In this document: one piece after another, positions 11,192 through 20,412 of the stretch
How the letters are laid out: each line of letters opens with the position of its first letter
Position numbering within the stretch: the first letter of the stretch is position 1
NCBI GenBank assembly: GCA_963712905.1
Contig: CAVQJU010000005.1
Span: 1-64,000 of the forward strand
Source: CAVQJU01 sp963712905
Lineage (GTDB): Bacteria; Acidobacteriota; Vicinamibacteria; Vicinamibacterales; CAVVIG01
DNA: 64,000 bases
Reading direction: 5' to 3'
The notes under the pieces: generated by a model
Told to the model about the DNA's origin: nothing
Seen by the model: only the letters and a program-made list of their open reading frames with translations
The model's database searches: none
Translations under genes and position numbers: made by a program

Positions 11192-12463
11192 CTAGTTGAG
11201 ATCGAGCCGTTCCTGCGGCAGCTGCAATCCGTTGACGTTGCCCAGGACGGTCGCTGCCAGTGAGCCGTTCCTGAAAAGATCCACCGCCACGCGCTGGACG
11301 TCCGCGGCCGTCACCCGCTCGATGCCCTGCAGCGTCTCGTCGAGTCCGAAATGCCGGTCGAAGTAGATTTCCTGCCGCGCCAGATGCGACATCCGGCTCG
11401 CCGTGTTCTCCAGGCTCAGCATCAGGCTGCCCTTGAGGTGGTCCTTCGAGCGCTGCAGCTCGGCGTCCGGCACCGGCATCTGCTTGATCGTGCGCAGCTC
11501 CTCGACGCAGAGATCGATCACTTCCCCGACCGCCTCGTTCGAACAACCCGCATAGATCGTAAAAGAACCCGCGTCGCGATACGCGCTCAGGCCGCTGAAG
11601 ACGGCGTAGGCGAGGCCGCGCTTCTCCCGGACGTTCTGGAACAGGCGCGAGCTCATCGAGCCCCCGAGCAGCGTGTTGAGGACGTAGCTCGAATACCGGT
11701 CGTCGTGCTTCTGCGGATAGCTGCTGACGCCGAGACAGACGTGGCTCTGCTCGAGCTCCTTGTTCCTGATGAGCGTCTTCGGCACCACCGTCGGCGCATC
11801 CTCGGTCTGGGGCTGGCCGACCTGCACGAGCGACCCGAACTTGTCCTCGATGAGATCGCGGACGTGCGCGTGCTCCAGGTTGCCTGCCGCCGACACGATG
11901 AGGTTCGGAGCCGTGTACGCGTTCGTGAAGTAGGTCCGGAGGAGATCGGCGTTGAACGACTCGACCGTCTCGCGCGTACCCAGAATCGGACGGCCGAGCG
12001 CGTGATTCTCCCAGAACCCCTGGGTGAAGAGCTCGTGGACGAGGTCGTCCGGCGTGTCCTCGACCATCTTGATCTCTTCGACGACGACCTTCTTTTCCCG
12101 CTCGAGATCATCGACCGTGAAGGCCGGGTTGCGGACGATATCCGACAGGATGTCGATGGCGAGCGGCAGATGCTCGTCGAGCACCTTGATGTAGTAGCTC
12201 GCGTATTCCTTCGCCGTGAACGCGTCGAGCTGTCCGCCGATCGAATCGATCGCCTGGGCGATGTCCTCCGCGGATCGGGTCGTGGTGCCCTTGAAGAGCA
12301 TGTGCTCGACGAAGTGCGCGATGCCGCCGCGCTCGGCAGCTTCATGGCGCGAGCCGCGCGTCAGCCAGACGCCGATGCTGATCGAGCGGACCGCCGTCAT
12401 CCTCTCAGTGAGAAGACGAAGACCGTTACCGAGAACGTCTCTGACGATCGGCGGATTCGACAA
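11192..12463 (-). CDS. M16 family zinc peptidase, first gene of the purine operon
   Basis: Pitrilysin/processing-peptidase-like protein, 423 aa. The inverted zinc motif HFVEH is at residues 50-54, with the downstream glutamate provided in VVVEEIK near residue 127. The rest follows the two-domain M16B layout, ending with the low-conservation domain (YAVFSGLSAYRDAGSFTIYAG). No signal peptide is visible, so it is probably cytoplasmic; in other bacteria M16B genes often sit beside pnp or dut rather than pur genes. The start is TTG at 12463. It leads the operon from the promoter at 12560-12588 with a leader of about 90 nt. Confidence 0.92.
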   Translation of the reverse strand: MSNPPIVRDVLGNGLRLLTERMTAVRSISIGVWLTRGSRHEAAERGGIAHFVEHMLFKGTTTRSAEDIAQAIDSIGGQLDAFTAKEYASYYIKVLDEHLPLAIDILSDIVRNPAFTVDDLEREKKVVVEEIKMVEDTPDDLVHELFTQGFWENHALGRPILGTRETVESFNADLLRTYFTNAYTAPNLIVSAAGNLEHAHVRDLIEDKFGSLVQVGQPQTEDAPTVVPKTLIRNKELEQSHVCLGVSSYPQKHDDRYSSYVLNTLLGGSMSSRLFQNVREKRGLAYAVFSGLSAYRDAGSFTIYAGCSNEAVGEVIDLCVEELRTIKQMPVPDAELQRSKDHLKGSLMLSLENTASRMSHLARQEIYFDRHFGLDETLQGIERVTAADVQRVAVDLFRNGSLAATVLGNVNGLQLPQERLDLN

Positions 12464-12559
12464 GGTGTTGGACTCGCAGCAGGAACGCGTTGACCGGATC
12501 GACTGGGCCAGAAATGCGCCGCAAAGCCTTTAGAGAGAGTAATTTACCGACCCGCGGCC

Positions 12560-12588
12560 ATTCTAGCATGGCAGGATGAATCCATCAA
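12560..12588 (-). promoter_or_regulatory. Sigma70 promoter of the M16-pur operon
   Basis: On the minus strand, TTGATG (12588-12583), a 17-base spacer and TAGAAT (12565-12560), with an extended TGC directly before the -10. Transcription would start near 12553, giving a leader of about 90 nt before the TTG start of the M16 gene. I see no obvious riboswitch fold in that leader. No PurR-type operator could be recognised. Confidence 0.7.
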
Positions 12589-12625
12589 GATCCAACGCGG
12601 CCCGAGACTCGCGGCGCATCGGAGA

Positions 12626-12631
12626 TACAAT
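12626..12631 (+). promoter_or_regulatory. Possible -10 box of rlmN
   Basis: TACAAT, 39 bases before the rlmN start, the only reasonable -10 match in the divergent region. The expected -35 position holds a poor match (CGAGAC). The same TACAAT box recurs upstream of the mutase and FKBP genes. Confidence 0.35.
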
Positions 12632-12670
12632 TTCCTGATCCGCCAAGTAGTTAGAAACGGGACAGATATC

Positions 12671-13782
<1,112 letters not shown>

Positions 13783-13786
<4 letters not shown>

Positions 13787-14673
13787 CCCTTACGCGCGCG
13801 GCTGGTGCCTTGTTCGTCCTGGTCATGCTCCTCGGGGCACCCGTCCTGGCGCAAACGCCGGCCCCCGGGCTCGCGTTCGAAGTCGCCTCCGTCCGTCCCT
13901 CGTCGAAAAGCATGGGCGACACCGCTCCCGTGGCGCTTGGTCTTCGCCTGGACGGATTGCAGGCCCGGATCGGAGCCCTGACGCTCCGCGACTACATTGC
14001 GATGGCCTACCGCATGAAGTCCTACCAGGTGATGGGAGCCGAGTGGATCTCGACCGATCGGTTCGACGTGAATGCCAAGCTGCCCGAAGGCTCCAGCGTC
14101 GATCAGATCCCGGCGATGATGCAGTCGCTGCTTTCGGAGCGATTTGCTCTGAAGTTTCATCGCGAGCCGAGGGAGCAGCCGGTCTACATGCTTCTCGTTG
14201 GCAAGCCGCCGCTGAAACTCAGAGAGAGCCCGGTCGATCCGGATGCCCCCGCTCCGACGGCCGCCGTGAACATCTCGGCGACGGGCGGCGCCGCGGGCGT
14301 GGCGGTCAACCTGGGCAACGGATCGTCCTACACGTTTGCCGGCGGCAAATTCGAAGGGAAGAAGATTGCCGGACGCGTGCTGGCCGACGTGCTGGAACGC
14401 TACACCGATCGGCCAGTCATCGACGCGACGGGCCTGAACGGGACCTACGACTTCTCGTTCGCCGTCACGCCCGAGGATTACCAGACGCTTCTGATTCGTG
14501 CTGCGGTGAATTCGGGAGTGTTTCTTCCGCCACAGGCCCTGCGCGTGCTCGACAACGGCGGGGATCCACTGGGTGACGCGCTGTCCCAGCTGGGACTGAA
14601 GCTCGAATCGCGCAAAGCGCCGGTCGATCTGCTGATCGTCGATCAAATCCTCCGGACACCAACGGACAACTGA
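13783..14673 (+). CDS. TIGR03435 family exported protein
   Basis: A 296-aa protein with a signal peptide (hydrophobic stretch ending at VLAQ near residue 22). It begins the mature part with FEVASVRPS, the hallmark of the TIGR03435 family that is strongly expanded in Acidobacteria and other soil bacteria. The family's molecular function is unknown. Other typical pieces are IAMAYRMKSYQVMGAEWI, LLSERFALKFHREPRE and VIDATGLNGTYDFSF. It is translationally coupled to rlmN (ATGA), which is probably just gene packing. Useful as a lineage marker. Confidence 0.9.
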
Positions 14674-14680
14674 GCGCCGG

Positions 14681-15940
14681 TCACGCCACCAGTTCGCCCT
14701 CGTGGGGCGACCGGATCAGCACGCGGACGCGTTCGTTGCGCGGACGGCCGGCGGGAATCCGAAGCTTCAAGTAGTTGTCGGTCACGACCGTGGACCCGTC
14801 GTCGATCGTCAGGGCCGGGCGAACACTGTCGATCTGCGACAGCCTGAACCGCTCTGCCAACCGCGCCGCGACCTCGCGAACGCGCCGGCCGCGTTCACGA
14901 ACCACCGCGCCCGGCACCTTGCCGCTCATCGACGTGGCGGCGGTCCCGGGCCGATCCGAGTACGGGAACACGTGGACGTGCGTCAACGGCGAGCGTTCGA
15001 GACACGCCGCGAGCTGGGCGAAGTCGTCCTCCGTCTCTCCCGGAAACCCGACGATGACATCCGAGCCGATTGACGCGTGCGGTATCCGCTCGCGGATGAA
15101 GTCCACGAGAGCGTTGTAATACTCGATCGTGTAGGGGCGGCACATGGCCGCAAGCATGCTGTCGCTCGCGTGCTGCAACGGAAGATGAAAATGCGGGGCG
15201 AAGCAGCCGTCTCCGACGAGCTCGACGATCGCGCGCGAACAGTCCATTGGTTCGAGCGAGCTGATCCGGAACAGAACGCCAGTAGCCAGCCCTTGAAGTG
15301 CGCGCAACAGTCCGAGGAGTGACGAGGCAGGCGACAGGTCGCGGCCTGTACCGACCCCAGGTGAACACCTGTCAGCGCGATCTCTTTGAATCCAGCCGCC
15401 GAAACTCGCTGGACCTCGTCGAGTATCGCCGCCAACGACACGCTCCGCGGCTGGCCACGCGTGACCGGGATGATGCAGTACCGAGCACTGTTGGGCGCAC
15501 CCGGTCTGAACGCGCAGTGTGAAGCTGGTACGGCCGGCCACGCCGGGCTCGATCGTGGCGCCGCAGGCGCCGTCGCCAGCGCCAAACCGCGCGGCGGTCG
15601 TCAAACCGAGATCGTCGGCAATGAGCGTGATCAGCCGCGGCTTGTCGTCGTTCCGGATTACGCGGACGACGTTCCGCAGCTCGCCCACCTCATCCGGCCG
15701 CCGCGTCGCGTAACAACCTGTCACCACGATCCTGGCCGCAGGGTTGTCGCGCGCGATCCGGCGGATTGTCTGCCTCGCCCCCTGATCCGCGGTGGCCGTC
15801 ACCGAGCATGTGTTGACGAGGACCAGGTCGGCCTGATCCGGCGCCGCCGGAACGGCGCCCCGGGCGAGGAGGTCCTCTTCGAAGCCGAGTGAATCGGCCT
15901 GGTTGACCCGGCAGCCAAAGGTGACGACGGAGTATTTCAC
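14681..15940 (-). pseudogene. mtaB: tRNA t6A37 methylthiotransferase MtaB, two frameshifts
   Basis: MtaB converts t6A to ms2t6A at position 37 of tRNA using radical SAM chemistry. N-terminal MTTase domain (SVVTFGCRVNQADS, VNTCSVTATADQGARQ, VTGCYA) and the C-terminal part (RISSLEP, FHLPLQHASDSML, GFPGETEDDF, TRAM-like end) are intact in one frame. Between about 15350 and 15482 the conserved radical-SAM stretch (CIIPVTRGQ, FKEIALTGVHLGS) is in another frame. An extra C at 15481/15482 breaks CAQQCSYC after its second Cys, and 15347-15352 holds either two extra bases or one missing base. After correction the gene would encode about 418 aa. The compensated, well-conserved nature suggests sequencing error rather than loss. 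GTG start overlaps the purD stop (GTGA). Confidence 0.85.
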
Positions 15941-17208
15941 AGCGCCTTCCGACCGATGTCCCGCCGGAGCTGCATGCCGTCGAAATGAATGGGTGCCACG
16001 CCGGCGTACGCGCGCGAGATCGCTTCGGAGAAATCGCGGCCGCGGCCGACGACCGTCAGCACACGCCCGCCGGCGGTGACCAGTTGTCCGTCACGGATCG
16101 CGGTCCCCGCGTGATAGACGGCGACGCCGGGAATCGCCTCCGCCTGCTCGATGCCGGTGATCGGCTGCCCCGATTCCGACGGGTCTGGATAGCCGCGCGA
16201 CGCGAGGACCACGCCAACCACTCGATCGCTTCCGAGCCGGCATGCCGCATCACGCAGCTGCCCCTTCGCAGCGGCCAGCAGCAGCGGCGCGACGGGTTCG
16301 TCGATGAGCGGCAGGATCACTTGCGTCTCGGGATCGCCGAGCCTGACGTTGAATTCGATCACTTTCGGGCCATCGGCCGTCAGCATGAGGCCGACGTAGA
16401 GAAAGCCGCGGAACGGATGGCCTTCACCGGCCATCCCGGCGATGACCGGGTCGACCACCTCTCGCATGACCCGCTTCGACAGCGCCGCGTCACACAACGG
16501 GCTCGCCGCGAAGGCGCCCATCCCGCCCGTGTTGGGCCCGAGGTCCTCGTCAAAAATCCGTTTGTGGTCCTGGGCCGAGCCGATCGGCAGCGCGCGCGTC
16601 CCGTCGCTCAGCACGAAGAACGAGACTTCAGGCCCGGCCAGACACTCTTCGATCACGACGGTGTCGCCGGCCGCGCCGAAGCGGCGGTCGCGCATCGCGG
16701 CGACGAGCGCTTCTTCCGCGGTCGCCAGGTCCGCAGCAATCACGACGCCTTTCCCTGCGGCCAGGCCATCAGCCTTCAGGACGACCGGCATGCCGAACTC
16801 CCCCGATCGCACGACACGAAGCGCATCGTCGAGCGATGCGGCGACGTGAAAACGCGCGGTCGGGATCCCGTGGCGCGCCATGAACGCCTTCGCGAACCCC
16901 TTGCTCGATTCCAGTCGGGCGGCCGCGGCCGTCGGACCGCAAATGTGCCGCCCGGCCGCCATGAAGCGGTCCGACACACCCAGGCTCAGCGGTAACTCGG
17001 GCCCGACAACCGTCAAATCGGCGCGCTCCCGCTCCGCGAGGGCGAGCATGGCGTCGGGCGAGTTCAAGTCGACGGCGGTGATTGGCACGATGCGCCCGAT
17101 GCCGGGATTCCCCGGGGCGCACGTAAGGTCGTCGAGGCCGGGATCGGCCGCGAGGCGGCGGACAAGGGCGTGCTCGCGCGCGCCACTCCCGATGACCAGA
17201 ACCTTCAT
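15937..17208 (-). CDS. purD: Phosphoribosylamine-glycine ligase (GAR synthetase)
   Basis: ATP-grasp enzyme that joins glycine to phosphoribosylamine, step 2 of purine synthesis. 423 aa. N-terminal KVLVIGSGAREHAL, PGNPGIGR, ADLTVVGPELPLSLG; ATP-grasp core with LKADGLAAGKGVVIA and GPEVSFFVLSDG; metal-binding VIEFNVRLGDPETQVILPL. It lies 3 kb from the main purine operon and is transcribed with mtaB (GTGA overlap). Divergent from rpsU. Confidence 0.97.
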   Translation of the reverse strand: MKVLVIGSGAREHALVRRLAADPGLDDLTCAPGNPGIGRIVPITAVDLNSPDAMLALAERERADLTVVGPELPLSLGVSDRFMAAGRHICGPTAAAARLESSKGFAKAFMARHGIPTARFHVAASLDDALRVVRSGEFGMPVVLKADGLAAGKGVVIAADLATAEEALVAAMRDRRFGAAGDTVVIEECLAGPEVSFFVLSDGTRALPIGSAQDHKRIFDEDLGPNTGGMGAFAASPLCDAALSKRVMREVVDPVIAGMAGEGHPFRGFLYVGLMLTADGPKVIEFNVRLGDPETQVILPLIDEPVAPLLLAAAKGQLRDAACRLGSDRVVGVVLASRGYPDPSESGQPITGIEQAEAIPGVAVYHAGTAIRDGQLVTAGGRVLTVVGRGRDFSEAISRAYAGVAPIHFDGMQLRRDIGRKAL

Positions 17209-17274
17209 TGTTTGAACGAGTTATGGCGTGTGACCGCGCGTCGGAGCGGCAAGGCCGGGATCGGGACTATTTCG

Positions 17275-17303
17275 TTGACGTTGAAGGTGTTTGCGCCTAG
17301 AAT
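17275..17303 (+). promoter_or_regulatory. Sigma70 promoter of rpsU
   Basis: TTGACG (17275-17280), exactly 17 bases, then TAGAAT (17298-17303): one of the best sigma70 matches in the window. Transcription would start near 17310, giving a leader of about 55 nt. In that leader CACCC GAAAG GGGTG (about 17342-17356) can form a small hairpin that would pair the AGGGG ribosome-binding sequence, a possible but untested control point. Confidence 0.8.
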
Positions 17304-17364
17304 CCGCCGTTACGTGATAGCCTAGCACATTTGAGTGAAGCCACCCGAAAGGGGTGTGAGTGAC

Positions 17365-17562
17365 GTGGCTGAAGTGAAAATCCAGGAGGGCGAATCAATT
17401 GAAAGCGCCCTCCGCCGGTTCAAGCGGAAGGTACAGCAGGAAGACATCATCAAAGATATCAAAAAGCATTCCTTCTATTTGAAGCCCGGCGATAAGCGCC
17501 GGGCCAAACAAGCGCTGGCCCGGAAGCGCAACCGTAAGAAGCTCCGACGCGAAGTCGAGTAA
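17365..17562 (+). CDS. rpsU: Ribosomal protein bS21
   Basis: Small-subunit protein S21, 65 aa, rich in Lys/Arg and near-identical to the family: AEVKIQEGESIESALRRF, KRKVQQEDIIKDIKK, HSFYLKPGDKRRAKQALARKRNRKKLR. I choose GTG 17365, which yields the usual (M)AEVKIQEG start and sits about 11 bases after AAGGGG; longer in-frame GTG starts at 17335 and 17356 add residues not seen in S21. Transcribed alone from a strong promoter, divergent from purD. Confidence 0.95.
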   Translation: MAEVKIQEGESIESALRRFKRKVQQEDIIKDIKKHSFYLKPGDKRRAKQALARKRNRKKLRREVE

Positions 17563-17605
17563 GTTCGAGCGGAGCGACGACGACCGACCGACGAGGTAGC
17601 GACCG

Positions 17606-17911
17606 ATGGAGTTCCAAGACCGGATCCTTTCGTGCGTGGACTGCGGTGCGGAGTTCGTCTGGACGGCGGGGGAACAGCAGTTCTTCGCCGACAAGAACTT
17701 CAAGAACGAACCGAAGCGCTGCAAGGCATGCAAGGGCAAGCGCGCCAGCCGTCCGGCGGGCGCTGTTGCCAGGGAGCGGGTAGAAACCGTTACCCAGTGT
17801 TCGGCCTGCGGAAAGGAGACAACGGTCCCTTTCAAGCCGACGCAGGGACGCCCGGTCTTCTGCAAGGAATGCTTCCAGTCCCGGAAATTCGCCGGGGCCG
17901 GGGGCGTCTAG
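17606..17911 (+). CDS. Zinc-ribbon protein with four CxxC knuckles
   Basis: A 101-aa cytoplasmic protein with four Cys pairs: CVDC (10-13), CKAC (about 39-42), CSAC and CKEC, separated by a basic linker. The first half (CVDCGAEFVWTAGEQQFFADK) matches the widespread zinc-ribbon domain found as short proteins in many phyla; the second pair resembles the CxxC part of a related family. Two zinc sites are likely. Members are often near rpsU or cold-shock genes, but their role is unknown. GAGG about 10 bases upstream of the ATG is a fair ribosome-binding site. Confidence 0.8.
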   Translation: MEFQDRILSCVDCGAEFVWTAGEQQFFADKNFKNEPKRCKACKGKRASRPAGAVARERVETVTQCSACGKETTVPFKPTQGRPVFCKECFQSRKFAGAGGV

Positions 17912-17944
17912 CTTTCACCGGCCTATTTCACAGACAACGATCAA

Positions 17945-17986
17945 CCCCGTACGCGCTGGCGGCCTCTGGCCGCCTCGCGTGCGGGG
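17945..17986 (+). terminator. Long GC-rich hairpin after the zinc-ribbon gene
   Basis: An outer 11-bp stem (CCCCGTACGCG with CGCGTGCGGGG, one G-U pair) encloses a 7-bp inner stem GGCGGCC-TCT-GGCCGCC. It lies 34 bases past the zinc-ribbon stop. No T-run follows, so it may be a non-canonical terminator or an RNA 3'-end stabiliser rather than an intrinsic terminator. Confidence 0.5.
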
Positions 17987-18029
17987 TGTGTTAAGCTCAC
18001 GGCGGCGCATACATTCTGGAGCGTTTTCC

Positions 18030-18383
18030 ATGCAGATCGAGGAACGAAACGTAGGCGACGTGGTCGTGCTCGACCTCAAAGGCAAGGTCACGCTGGGGGC
18101 GGGCGACGAGCTGCTCAAGGACAAAGTCAACAGCCTGGTCAATCAGGGACATCGGAAGATCATCCTGAACCTGGCCGATGTGCCCTACGTGGACAGCGCC
18201 GGTCTCGGTGAAATCGTCCGCACCTATACGACCGTCAGCAAGAACGGTGGCAGCCTGAAGCTGCTCAACCTCACCAAGCGCATCACCGATCTGCTGGCGA
18301 TCACGAAGCTTCTCACCGTGTTCGAAACGTTCGACGCCGAGAGCGACGCGGTCCGGAGTTTTTCGGCATCGGCCCAGGTCTAA
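18030..18383 (+). CDS. STAS-domain anti-sigma factor antagonist
   Basis: A 117-aa single-domain STAS protein of the SpoIIAA/RsbV type. The phospho-acceptor is S56 in PYVDSAGLGEI, the family signature. Such proteins bind anti-sigma kinases when unphosphorylated; some Acidobacteria use them outside sigma control. I start at ATG 18030 with GGAG 9 bases upstream. No RsbW-like kinase or phosphatase is in the window, so its partner must be elsewhere. It lies 39 bases ahead of the polysaccharide operon and may be co-transcribed with it. Confidence 0.9.
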   Translation: MQIEERNVGDVVVLDLKGKVTLGAGDELLKDKVNSLVNQGHRKIILNLADVPYVDSAGLGEIVRTYTTVSKNGGSLKLLNLTKRITDLLAITKLLTVFETFDAESDAVRSFSASAQV

Positions 18384-18422
18384 CCGTCAGCCGCGCTGGT
18401 GGCGCGTACGGCTTCATCTTCC

Positions 18423-19337
18423 ATGGCGGCGTCCGGTCCTCCAGTGACCGCGGTACCGGGGCGCTCGCTTGCCTTCAACCTCCTCATCTCGCTGCGGCCG
18501 GGCCAGTGGACGAAAAATCTACTGGTCTTCGCCGGCCTGCTGTTCGCCAAGCGCCTGTTCGACGCGGCGGCGGTCGCCGACGCGATGGCGGCGTTCACGA
18601 TTTTCTGCGCGCTGTCGGGCGCGGTGTACCTGGTGAACGACATCGCGGATCGCGAGATTGATCGGCGGCACCCGACCAAGGCGCGGCGCCCCATCGCGTC
18701 GGGCGCGCTCCCGGTCGCGGTCGCCGCTTCGTCAGCCGCGGCGCTCACCGGCGGTGGTCTCGCCGGGGCCTTCGTCATCAACAACAAGTTCGGGTGGGTG
18801 GCGCTCGGCTACCTCGCCCTGCAGGTGCTCTACTCGGCGAAGCTCAAGCACATCGTCATTCTCGACGTGCTCACGATCGCGATCGGGTTCGTGCTGCGCG
18901 CCGTGGGCGGCGCGTTCGCGATCGACGTCGAGATCAGCCAGTGGCTGCTCGTCTGCACGATCCTGCTGGCGCTGTTCATCGCGCTGGCCAAACGGCGGCA
19001 CGAACTGGTGCTGCTGGCCGACGGGGCCACGGGGCACCGTCCGATTCTGGGCGAGTACAGCGCGTACCTGCTGGACCAGATGATCGCGGTGGTCACGGCA
19101 TCGACGCTCGTCGCCTACATCTTTTACACGATCAGTCCCGAGACGCAGGAGAAGTTCGGGACGACATTGCTCGAGCTGACGATTCCGTTTCCGATCTACG
19201 GAATCTTCCGGTATCTCTACCTGGTGCACCGCCGCGAGGGCGGCGGCAGTCCGGCCGAGCTGCTGCTCACGGACCGCCCGCTGCTGGCCTGCGTCGCGCT
19301 GTGGGCGGCATCGGTGGCGTTCATCATCTATCGGTAG
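18423..19337 (+). CDS. UbiA-family decaprenyl-phosphate phosphoribosyltransferase-like protein
   Basis: Integral membrane prenyltransferase of the UbiA superfamily, about 304 aa. The Asp-rich motif NDIADREID (about 72-80) precedes RRHPTKARRPIASG, and the N-terminus carries LRPGQWTKNLLVFA, the pattern typical of the DPPR-synthase subgroup (Rv3806c-like) that moves phosphoribose from PRPP to polyprenyl phosphate. Several hydrophobic helices follow. The product would be a lipid-linked pentose donor, which fits the four glycosyltransferase genes downstream. ATG 18423 and GTG 18399 are both possible starts; neither has a good ribosome-binding site. Assignment to DPPR synthase rather than another UbiA enzyme is by motif resemblance. 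Confidence 0.82.
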   Translation: MAASGPPVTAVPGRSLAFNLLISLRPGQWTKNLLVFAGLLFAKRLFDAAAVADAMAAFTIFCALSGAVYLVNDIADREIDRRHPTKARRPIASGALPVAVAASSAAALTGGGLAGAFVINNKFGWVALGYLALQVLYSAKLKHIVILDVLTIAIGFVLRAVGGAFAIDVEISQWLLVCTILLALFIALAKRRHELVLLADGATGHRPILGEYSAYLLDQMIAVVTASTLVAYIFYTISPETQEKFGTTLLELTIPFPIYGIFRYLYLVHRREGGGSPAELLLTDRPLLACVALWAASVAFIIYR

Positions 19338-19365
19338 GCGGGACGGCAGTCCCGGCCCCAACACT

Positions 19366-20412
19366 ATGGCCGACTTCAACATTCGATCCGATTCGGTCAA
19401 CGTCGAGCAAATCATGGAGCAGATCCGCGCGCGGATCCGCGAGAAGCGCGGCGTTGACTACACCGAACAGCAGATCAGCGAGCTGGCCGCCGTCAAGATG
19501 GAGAAGTTCCTCGACGCGCGCGGCGTCCGGTCGGACCTGCTCGAGGAATTCCGCCGGATGCGGCCCCCGGTCGACGCGCCCGTACGGCCGAACTACGTGT
19601 TCGACGAGACCACGCTGTTCGACACGCACCGCGCGCCGATCCGCTGGATCCGCCGGCTTCTCCAGCCGATCCTGAAGCTGTTCTTCAACCCGAACCCGCT
19701 GATTCAGGCCCTGCACATTCAGTCCCAGCTCAACACGATGCAGGCGCAGGCCGAGGCCGAGCAGCTCGCGCGCGGGCCGGCCCGCGACCAGCTGACGTTC
19801 GAGGTGATGCACAACCTCGTTCTCGAAGCCACACGCATGGGGATCGAGGTGAAGAACCTCAAGATGCGTGTCGAGTCGCTGTCCAGCCGCCTCGAGTTCA
19901 ACGAGCGTCGGGCCCGCGTGCTCGAGAGCGCGGTGGTCTACAAGGCGCCGGAACAGCCGGCCGACCGCGGGTTCCAGCAGCCCGCCGGGACGGGCCGTCC
20001 CGATGTCGAGAGCCGGCAATCCGAGCCGCGGTCGCAGCCCGACTACCGGCCGCGTCCGGAGGCCGCTCAGGAACGCCGGGCGCCATCCGCGCCAACGCCT
20101 GCCGCACCGGGCGCACCAGGCGCCCAGCCCGGCGCGCCGGAAGGCCCGGGCCAGCGCAGCCGGCGCCGTCGCCGCCGCCGCGGCCGCCGGGGCGGGGCAC
20201 CAGCAGCGAACGTCATGGGGGCCGAGCCTGTGCCGGGCGGAGGTGCTCCCGTTCAGCAGGCAGACGGCCACCCCGGCGCCGCCCACGAGCCTGACCACGA
20301 GTCTGATCACGAGGTCGAGCCGTCGCCTTCGGACGATCCACCGGATGCGGCGGACTTCGTCCCCGGGGCCCCCGGCGGCCCCGGCGATCCTGAGCCCGAC
20401 GACGCGCAGTGA
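19366..20412 (+). CDS. Coiled-coil protein with Pro-rich tail and Arg tract, leader of GT operon
   Basis: A 348-aa protein of unknown function. Residues 1-60 (FNIRSDSVNVEQIMEQIRAR) resemble the N-terminal segment seen ahead of methyltransferase or glycosyltransferase domains in many polysaccharide proteins; LLQPILKLFFNPNPLIQ (about 100-116) and a helical LEATRMGIEVKNLKMRVESL region follow. From about residue 190 it is Pro/Ala/Glu-rich and disordered, with a tract of seven Arg at about 264-272, then an acidic C-terminus. It lacks a catalytic domain, so it may be a stand-alone scaffold for the glycosyltransferases. The stop overlaps the first GT start (GTGA). Confidence 0.7.
   Translation: MADFNIRSDSVNVEQIMEQIRARIREKRGVDYTEQQISELAAVKMEKFLDARGVRSDLLEEFRRMRPPVDAPVRPNYVFDETTLFDTHRAPIRWIRRLLQPILKLFFNPNPLIQALHIQSQLNTMQAQAEAEQLARGPARDQLTFEVMHNLVLEATRMGIEVKNLKMRVESLSSRLEFNERRARVLESAVVYKAPEQPADRGFQQPAGTGRPDVESRQSEPRSQPDYRPRPEAAQERRAPSAPTPAAPGAPGAQPGAPEGPGQRSRRRRRRRGRRGGAPAANVMGAEPVPGGGAPVQQADGHPGAAHEPDHESDHEVEPSPSDDPPDAADFVPGAPGGPGDPEPDDAQ

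Noticed and set aside
11190..11546. N-terminal extension of PurB
   Set aside because: Overlaps the M16 gene; PurB family sequence begins at ATG 11189 (MIARYTHPEMG).
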